Assembly: GCA_902475005.1 (NCBI GenBank)
Contig: CABRXV010000071.1
Coordinates: 1 to 10,332, forward strand
DNA from: CABRXV01 sp900754955
Lineage (GTDB): Bacteria; Actinomycetota; Coriobacteriia; Coriobacteriales; Eggerthellaceae
DNA: 10,332 nt
Direction: 5' to 3'
In this document: positions 6,108-10,332 of the stretch, in pieces
Layout of the letters: every line of letters starts with the position of its first letter
Position numbering within the stretch: the first letter of the stretch is position 1
The notes under the pieces: generated by a model
What the model saw: only the letters and a program-made list of their open reading frames with translations
Database searches by the model: none
What the model was told of the DNA's origin: nothing
Position numbers and translations under genes: made by a program

Positions 6108-7196
6108 TTACGCCCCCTCTTCCTCGTACGTGTCGCTCGACACGGCACCCGCCGCCTCGGCGCGCTCCGCTGCGCGTGCCGCGCCCTCGCGGGCCACCTT
6201 CGCCTCCAGGGCCGCGCGTACGCGCGCCGCCTTGTCGGGATCCATCTCCGCCAGCTTGGCCTCCATCTCGGGATCGAGCGGAATGTGCGCCGTGCGCTTG
6301 AGCTCCGCAGCCGCCTCCTCGCGCTGCTTGGCCGCGCGCACCGCCTCGTCGCAGTCGCGCGCCTCGCTCGCAAGCTGCTTCTCCATCGCCTTGCGGGCGG
6401 TTCCCTCGTAGGCGCGGTACATCACGCCGCGGCGCATCGCATCGTCGAAGTCGACGAGATGGCCGTCGAAGTCGGGGCCGTCGACGCAGGCGTGCAGGTA
6501 CTCGTCGCCCACCTTCACGCGGCAGCCGCCGCACATGCCCGTGCCGTCGATCATGATCGGATTGAGCGATACGAGCGTGCGAATGCCGTGCTCTTTGGTG
6601 AGCAGCGCGACGAACTTCATCATGATCACGGGCCCGATCGCCAGCACGAGATCGTACTGGGCGCCCTCTTCGATCCACTCCTTGAGCGGCTCGGTGACCA
6701 CGCCCTTGTTGCCGTTCGAGCCGTCGTCGGTCATGACCTTGAGGCGGCTCGCGCAGGCGGCCACTTCGTCCTCAAGGATGATGAGGTCCTTGCTGCGGAA
6801 GCCCATGACCACATCGACCTCGCAGCCGTGGTCGTGCAGCCACTTGGCCTGCGGATACGCGATGGCGGTGCCGAGGCCGCCGCCGATGACGCACGCGCGC
6901 TTCGAACCCTCGAGCTCGGTGGGGTTGCCGAGCGGGCCGACGAAATCGAGCAGCGCCTCGCCCGCCTTGAGCGTGGCGAGCCGCATCGTGGTGGCGCCGA
7001 CCGCCTGGAACACGATGGTGACCGTGCCCGCCTGCGGATCGGCTGCGCTCATGGTCAGCGGAATGCGCTCGCCGTGCTCGTCGATGCGCAGCATGATGAA
7101 CTGTCCCGGCTTGATCTTGCGCGCGATCTCGGGTGCGCGCACAACCATGCGGGTCACTTCCGCGTTGAGCGCCTCCACGCTTACGATGGGATACAT
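6108..7196 (-). CDS. nfnA: NfnA-type FAD/[2Fe-2S] subunit of bifurcating ferredoxin:NADP+ oxidoreductase (SudB/PyrK-like)
   Basis: Small subunit of the NfnAB transhydrogenase, of the PyrK/SudB ferredoxin-reductase fold; it binds NAD(H), FAD and one [2Fe-2S] cluster. The 362-residue protein shows the FAD motif ERIPLTMS (43-50), GPLGNPTEL (87-95), and the nucleotide-binding GGGLGTAIAYP (105-115). The cluster motif is DGTGMCGGC...HACVDGPDFD, with Asp217, Cys222, Cys225 and Cys237. One Asp plus three Cys is the NfnA-type ligand set. Typical length is about 280-300; residues about 285-362 are an extra charged, Ala-rich helical tail. The ATG at 7196 was chosen because AAGGGGG lies six bases upstream; the ATG at 7202 directly abuts that sequence. 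An in-frame ATG at 7316 would add 40 residues with atypical codon use, discussed with the leader elements. nfnB follows after three bases. Confidence 0.88.
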   Translation of the reverse strand: MYPIVSVEALNAEVTRMVVRAPEIARKIKPGQFIMLRIDEHGERIPLTMSAADPQAGTVTIVFQAVGATTMRLATLKAGEALLDFVGPLGNPTELEGSKRACVIGGGLGTAIAYPQAKWLHDHGCEVDVVMGFRSKDLIILEDEVAACASRLKVMTDDGSNGNKGVVTEPLKEWIEEGAQYDLVLAIGPVIMMKFVALLTKEHGIRTLVSLNPIMIDGTGMCGGCRVKVGDEYLHACVDGPDFDGHLVDFDDAMRRGVMYRAYEGTARKAMEKQLASEARDCDEAVRAAKQREEAAAELKRTAHIPLDPEMEAKLAEMDPDKAARVRAALEAKVAREGAARAAERAEAAGAVSSDTYEEEGA

Positions 7197-7202
7197 CGCC
7201 AT

Positions 7203-7209
7203 CCCCCTT
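7203..7209 (-). promoter_or_regulatory. Shine-Dalgarno deciding the nfnA start
   Basis: AAGGGGG on the minus strand is followed immediately by ATG (7200-7202) and, six bases away, by a second in-frame ATG (7194-7196). Normal spacing favours the second, giving MYPIVSVEAL, which matches the usual start of the FAD-binding domain. Confidence 0.65.
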
Positions 7210-7280
7210 CGGTCGAACCTCGCCCGCACGCCTGCTTTGCACCCTGGTGCGAAGCACCGCGAAAACCCTGCCGCGAGCGT

Positions 7281-7324
7281 ATAAAAAGAGGGCGCGTATG
7301 CGAGCAAGTCGCACATGCGCCCTC
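7281..7324 (-). terminator. Strong terminator hairpin in the nfnA leader / after udg
   Basis: On the minus strand GAGGGCGC (7324-7317) pairs perfectly with GCGCCCTC (7295-7288). After one A-C mismatch, an inner 7-bp stem (TGTGCGA/TCGCATA, one G-U) closes a 5-base loop. TTTTTAT follows. It is a textbook intrinsic terminator. It lies 128 bases after the udg stop, but also just downstream of a candidate nfnA promoter, so it may end alr-udg transcripts, attenuate nfnAB, or both. Confidence 0.85.
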
Positions 7325-7328
7325 ACCT
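7314..7328 (-). promoter_or_regulatory. Upstream Shine-Dalgarno/ATG pair within the terminator stem
   Basis: AGGTGAGGG (7328-7320) is followed three bases later by ATG (7316-7314), in frame with nfnA and with no intervening stop. Part of this ribosome site and the ATG lie in the left arm of the terminator hairpin. Ribosome binding and hairpin formation would therefore exclude each other. The 40 codons between this ATG and the nfnA start include Cys at positions 2, 21 and 26 and use AGG, CGA and A/T-ending codons more than the genes do. A leader-peptide role is as likely as a protein extension. Confidence 0.35.
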
Positions 7329-7339
7329 GGAAATTCCAG
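7327..7339. promoter_or_regulatory. 13-bp palindrome, candidate nfnAB operator
   Basis: CTGGAAATTCCAG is a perfect palindrome around a central A. It overlaps the end of the candidate -10 box (7338-7343) and the predicted transcription start near 7331. This is a classic position for a repressor operator. No regulator gene is in the window. Confidence 0.45.
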
Positions 7340-7346
7340 TATAGCA
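7338..7346 (-). promoter_or_regulatory. Extended -10 promoter for nfnAB
   Basis: TGCTATACT on the minus strand is an extended -10 box (TGn plus a near-consensus hexamer). There is no recognisable -35 17 bp upstream, which extended -10 promoters can lack. The alr promoter has the same GCTATACTG core. Predicted start of RNA is near 7331. Confidence 0.5.
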
Positions 7347-7451
7347 AAAGCTGCAGCGCCGCAGCGCGCCGTTCGCCCGCTTTTCCCGATCGCTGCCGAG
7401 CAAATTATTGACAAATCGCCGCACGGAGGCTTTCGCGCACGACCACCTTCC

Positions 7452-8045
7452 CTACTGCGCACCCGCCTCGCGCGGAGGGCACGTGCCGAGCAGCTCGCCG
7501 AGCGTCACGAAATCGTTCTCGAGCGCCTCGCGCTTGCTGCCGTCGTAGAGCGCCGCCGCGGGATGGAAGATGGGGAACACCTTGAAACGCCCCGCCATCT
7601 GGAGCGTGCCGTGCAAACGGGTGATGCCCACCTCGGTCTTGAGGATGAACTTCGTCGAAAAGTTGCCGAGCGTCACGATGAACTCGGGGTCGATCGTGCG
7701 CGTCTGCTCGCGCAGGTACGGCGTGCACAGCTCGATCTCCTCGGGGCGCGGGTCGCGATTCCCCGGCGGGCGGCATTTGAGCACGTTCGCGATGAACACG
7801 TCCTCGCGTCGCAAGCCTGCGATGGCGAGCAGCTCGTTGAGGTATTTGCCCGCCGCGCCGACGAACGGCTCGCCCTGCAGATCCTCGTTCTTGCCCGGCG
7901 CCTCGCCCACGATGAGCACGCGCGCCTCGGGATTGCCCACGCCGAACACGGTTTGCGTGCGCCCGTCGGCGAGCGGGCACTTGTGGCACGCTTCCACCGC
8001 TGCACGGATCTCCTCGAGCGGGATGTGCGGTTTGGGAATGCCCAT
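7452..8045 (-). CDS. udg: Uracil-DNA glycosylase, family 4 ([4Fe-4S])
   Basis: DNA-repair enzyme that cuts uracil from DNA, leaving an abasic site for base-excision repair. The 197-residue protein fits family 4. Cys20, Cys23 (CHKC), Cys91 and Cys107 have the spacing of the [4Fe-4S] ligands. Catalytic motif 1 is GEAPGKNEDLQGEPFVG (48-64). NVLKCRPPGNRDP lies at 87-99, and the DNA-contact motif HPAA is at 161-164. The ATG at 8045 is preceded by AAGGAGG, a near-perfect ribosome site. The open frame extends 82 codons upstream into alr in another frame, but that part is non-coding by composition. It begins 47 bases after the alr stop and is probably in the same transcript. A relation to phage SPO1 polymerase N-terminal-like proteins, which share this domain, is the usual alternative label. 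Confidence 0.93.
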   Translation of the reverse strand: MGIPKPHIPLEEIRAAVEACHKCPLADGRTQTVFGVGNPEARVLIVGEAPGKNEDLQGEPFVGAAGKYLNELLAIAGLRREDVFIANVLKCRPPGNRDPRPEEIELCTPYLREQTRTIDPEFIVTLGNFSTKFILKTEVGITRLHGTLQMAGRFKVFPIFHPAAALYDGSKREALENDFVTLGELLGTCPPREAGAQ

Positions 8046-8092
8046 GGCGTCCTCCTTCCCTGCCGGCGCCGCATGCGACGGGCGGCGAGAGC

Positions 8093-9535
8093 CTATCGGT
8101 AGATTCGCGGAAGCCGCGAGTTGCCGAAGCCGATCGTGATCTCGTACGGGATGGTGTGCAGCTTCTCCGCCATCTCGTCGACCGACACCGACGCATCGCC
8201 CTGCGACCCCACGATGATCACCTCGTCGCCGATCTGCGGATCGACGCGGCGCTGTAAGCCGTAGGTGCGCAGGTCGACCTCGAACATGCACTGGTCCATG
8301 CAGATGCTTCCCACCTGGTGGAACGCCTTGCCGTCAACGATGAAGTCGGTGTTGCCCGAAAGCGCGCGGTGCAGGCCGTCGCCGTAGCCGATGGGCACCG
8401 TGCAGATGCGCACCGAACCCGGGCTGCGGTAGCGCAGGCCGTAGCTCACGCCCTCGCTCATGGGAACGAGCCGCATGTCGGTCACGCGCGCGTGCACGCT
8501 CATCGCCGGCTTGAGGTCGACGAGCGGATACGTCTCGGGCGAGGGGTGGTAGCCGTACAGCATGATGCCGAGACGCGCCATATCGAAGTGCACCTCGGGA
8601 TAGCGGAAGATCGACGCGGAGTTTGCCGCGTGAACGATGCCCGGGTCGATGCCCGCGGCGCGCAGCGCGCTCACCGCCTCGACGAAGCGCTTCGCCTGCA
8701 GGTGGAAGTCGAACACCTCGGGACTGTCGGCCGTCGCGAAGTGCGTGAACGTGCCCACGAGCTCGACGGCGCGGTGGAACCCCACCTGGCGCATGAACGA
8801 CACCACCTCGTCGTAGTGCACGCCGATGCGGTTCATGCCCGTGTTCACCGCAAGGTGAAACGGCGCCTTGAGCCCTATCGAGTCAGCCGCCTCGGCGTAG
8901 CGGATGGCGAACTCGGCCGTGTAGACGCTCGGCATGATCTTGTACGCGAGCAACAGCGGAATCGCCGAGATGGGCGGCTCCGACAGGATGAGGATCGGCG
9001 CGTTGATGAGCGCCTCGCGCAGCGCGATGCCCTCGTCGACCGTCGCCACGCCCAGGTACTCCGCGCCCGAGTTGAGCGCCGTGCGGGCGCACTGCACCGC
9101 GCCATGCCCGTAGGCGTCGCACTTGACCACCGCCATGAGCCGCGTGCCGCGCTCAAGGCGATGCTTCGCCGCCAGCGTGTTGTGCCTGATGGCCGACAAG
9201 TCGATCTCGACCCACGCCCAGCGGCGGTCCTTCCCCGCTATCTGGGAGAGCTTCTCGGGGTCGAAGTGCGGCATGCCGTCGTCACCCTCTTCGGGCGTGC
9301 GCAGAAAGCGCTCGATGCCGCGCGACGATCCCGCACCCCACACGTTGGACGTCTGCGCGGAAGCGGGAGAGCGCACCACGTTCGACTGCCAGCTCGGCTG
9401 CGACGAGAACGAGCCAGGCGAATCCGCCGTGCCGGCGCCGCGGGTCTTCTCGGCTTTGCGGATCGCGTCGCTCGCCGATTCGAAGCTCGGATCGCGCCGC
9501 GAGAAGCCGGTGAATCCGTTGGGTAATTCGCTCAT
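8093..9535 (-). CDS. alr: Alanine racemase with N-terminal extension
   Basis: PLP-dependent enzyme interconverting L- and D-alanine for peptidoglycan. The catalytic part starts at about residue 105 (RWAWVEIDLSAIRHN). The PLP lysine is Lys138 in AVVKCDAYGHG, the second catalytic base is Tyr365 in EGVSYGLRYR, and PIGYGDGLHRAL and GSICMDQCM are family motifs. The end RLPRIYR is normal. The usual length is about 370-390 residues; this one has 480 because of about 104 residues, rich in Ser, Arg and Gly, ahead of the barrel. Codons of that stretch have the same G/C-rich third positions as the rest, so it is probably translated from ATG 9535, where GAGG lies ten bases upstream. An internal ATG (Met88, at 9274) would give a normal-sized 393-residue enzyme and also has a GAGGG ten bases upstream. 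It has its own candidate promoter and is followed by udg. Confidence 0.94.
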   Translation of the reverse strand: MSELPNGFTGFSRRDPSFESASDAIRKAEKTRGAGTADSPGSFSSQPSWQSNVVRSPASAQTSNVWGAGSSRGIERFLRTPEEGDDGMPHFDPEKLSQIAGKDRRWAWVEIDLSAIRHNTLAAKHRLERGTRLMAVVKCDAYGHGAVQCARTALNSGAEYLGVATVDEGIALREALINAPILILSEPPISAIPLLLAYKIMPSVYTAEFAIRYAEAADSIGLKAPFHLAVNTGMNRIGVHYDEVVSFMRQVGFHRAVELVGTFTHFATADSPEVFDFHLQAKRFVEAVSALRAAGIDPGIVHAANSASIFRYPEVHFDMARLGIMLYGYHPSPETYPLVDLKPAMSVHARVTDMRLVPMSEGVSYGLRYRSPGSVRICTVPIGYGDGLHRALSGNTDFIVDGKAFHQVGSICMDQCMFEVDLRTYGLQRRVDPQIGDEVIIVGSQGDASVSVDEMAEKLHTIPYEITIGFGNSRLPRIYR

Positions 9536-9599
9536 GGTTCTTCTGCCTCACATGCCTTTCGCGCTGCGGGAAGCGCATCGGAGTCTATTCCAGTCCAGC

Positions 9600-9605
9600 A
9601 GTATA
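9600..9605 (-). promoter_or_regulatory. Candidate -10 box for alr-udg
   Basis: TATACT on the minus strand lies between the moaB terminator and the alr start. It would start RNA near 9593 and give a leader of about 58 bases. The -35 region is poor and would fall inside the terminator hairpin. The GCTATACTG core is identical to that of the nfnAB promoter. Confidence 0.45.
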
Positions 9606-9618
9606 GCGCACAACAACA

Positions 9619-9646
9619 CAGAAGGCCGACACCCGTCGGCCTTCTG
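9619..9646 (-). terminator. Terminator hairpin after moaB
   Basis: CAGAAGGCCGAC (9619-9630) and GTCGGCCTTCTG (9635-9646) make a perfect 12-bp stem with a 4-base loop, 50 bases after the moaB stop. On the minus strand it is followed by TGTTGTTGTG, an interrupted T-rich tail; the plus-strand side has none. The polarity suits ending moaB transcripts. Confidence 0.7.
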
Positions 9647-9695
9647 CTGCGTTCGTCACATGTTCGCAACACGGAAAGCGGCAACGCCTTGCGGC

Positions 9696-10196
9696 TTAGT
9701 CGTCGTGGCCGCCGCCCGCCATCATCTTCACCGCATGGGGAAGCGCTGCCACGATGCCCTCCCAATTCTCGGTGGCCGCCTTGGTGGAGCCCGGCAGGTT
9801 GATCACGATCGAGCTGCCGCGCTGCATGCAGAGCGCACGCGAGAGCATGGCGAACGGCGTGATCTGGAGGCTGTGGTAGCGCATGGCCTCGGCAATGCCC
9901 GGCACGTTGCGCTCGCACACGTCCTGCGTGGCCTCGGGCGTCACGTCGCGAGGCGACAGGCCGCTGCCGCCGCAGGTGAGCACGATGTCGGCCTTGAGGT
10001 CGTCGGTGCAGTGCTTGATGGCGGCGCCGATGTTGAGGCGCTCGTCCTTCACGAGCATGTGCGTCTTGCACACCCAACCCGCCTCGGCAATGAGGCGCTC
10101 GAGCGCGTCGCCCGCCTGGTCGTTGCCGAGGTTGCGCGTGTCGGAGCACGTGATGATCGCGAAGGTGATGGGAGTCTTCGCCTTTTCGTCAGACAT
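9696..10196 (-). CDS. moaB: Molybdenum cofactor biosynthesis protein, MoaB/Mog family
   Basis: Cytosolic MoCF-domain protein of the MoaB/Mog family, which adenylates molybdopterin before molybdenum is inserted. The 166-residue protein covers the single MoCF domain. FAIITCSDTR lies at about 12-21, and the molybdopterin-binding loop CGGSGLSPRDVTPEAT at 75-90, with Ser in place of the more usual Thr in GGTG. INLPGSTKAATENWEGI is at 132-148. The ATG at 10196 (MSDEKAKTP) was chosen because AAAGGA lies six bases upstream. A GTG five codons earlier (10211) has no ribosome site. MoaB and Mog cannot be separated with certainty by eye; length fits both. It probably forms its own transcript, ended by the hairpin at 9619-9646. 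No molybdoenzyme gene is in the window. Confidence 0.9.
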   Translation of the reverse strand: MSDEKAKTPITFAIITCSDTRNLGNDQAGDALERLIAEAGWVCKTHMLVKDERLNIGAAIKHCTDDLKADIVLTCGGSGLSPRDVTPEATQDVCERNVPGIAEAMRYHSLQITPFAMLSRALCMQRGSSIVINLPGSTKAATENWEGIVAALPHAVKMMAGGGHDD

Positions 10197-10271
10197 GGGG
10201 AATCCTTTCACTATGCGGCAAATGATGACAAGTGGACAGGTCGCCTATCTTCTCACCGGTCGTTCGTAACG

Positions 10272-10332
10272 TCAGCGAGCGGGATTCTGGCGAGTGCAGA
10301 TGGCGTGAAAGCCCGACGAAGCGGCCTTGAGG
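10272..10332 (-). CDS. Possible 3' end of a minus-strand gene
   Basis: One minus-strand frame enters at the right edge and reads LKAASSGFHAICTRQNPAR before TGA at 10272-10274, 75 bases upstream of the moaB start. Its third positions are mostly G/C and it avoids AGA/AGG, unlike a second open frame that ends at about 10252. The tail is too short to assign a family, and the call rests on codon use alone. Confidence 0.3.
   Translation of the reverse strand, partial: LKAASSGFHAICTRQNPAR

Noticed and set aside
7408..7413. Perfect TTGACA -35 hexamer on the plus strand
   Set aside because: No -10-like hexamer lies 16-18 bp downstream and no plus-strand gene follows.
4371..8102. Very long plus-strand open frame (over 1200 codons) opposite nfnB, nfnA and udg
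   Set aside because: It is His/Arg/Ala/Glu-rich with no domain signature and mirrors the high-GC codon bias of the minus-strand genes, which have clear motifs throughout.
10197..10211. GTG at 10211 as the moaB start
   Set aside because: No Shine-Dalgarno precedes it, whereas ATG 10196 has AAAGGA six bases upstream.

Overview
The window is high-GC bacterial chromosome with dense, mostly housekeeping genes and strong G/C bias at third codon positions. The paired electron-bifurcating transhydrogenase genes, the [4Fe-4S] family-4 uracil-DNA glycosylase and the composition together suggest an anaerobic high-GC actinobacterium, most plausibly a coriobacterium of the Eggerthella type. That assignment is inferred from gene content and not proven. 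No mobile element, CRISPR array, tRNA or rRNA was seen.

Layout: after a GC-rich edge (1-143) comes a minus-strand Na+/H+ antiporter (nhaA, 144-1736). A 473-bp divergent intergenic region holds candidate promoter, operator and leader elements. It is followed by plus-strand hpf (long-form ribosome hibernation factor, 2210-2794), which converges on minus-strand folC (2878-4311). From folC to the right end all clear genes are on the minus strand; in transcription order they are moaB/mog (molybdopterin adenylyltransferase family), alr (alanine racemase), udg (family-4 uracil-DNA glycosylase), nfnA and nfnB (bifurcating ferredoxin:NADP+ oxidoreductase) and folC. Hairpin terminators separate moaB from alr, udg from nfnA, and nfnB from folC, so the likely transcription units are moaB, alr-udg, nfnA-nfnB and folC.

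How the genes relate: nfnAB balances NADH, NADPH and reduced ferredoxin in the cytosol; folC makes polyglutamylated folates; alr supplies D-alanine for peptidoglycan; udg removes uracil from DNA; moaB/mog serves molybdenum cofactor synthesis; hpf dimerises idle ribosomes; nhaA handles sodium and pH. They do not form one dedicated pathway.

The strongest non-genic signal is a perfect parS sequence (TGTTTCACGTGAAACA, 3577-3592) inside folC, centred in a 24-bp perfect palindrome. It is the recognition site of the chromosome-partitioning protein ParB and suggests that the window lies in the origin-proximal part of the chromosome. The second point of interest is the nfnA leader, where an extended -10 promoter, a 13-bp palindrome, a Shine-Dalgarno/ATG pair and a strong intrinsic-terminator hairpin are packed into about 65 bp. 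No clearly new multi-gene system was found.
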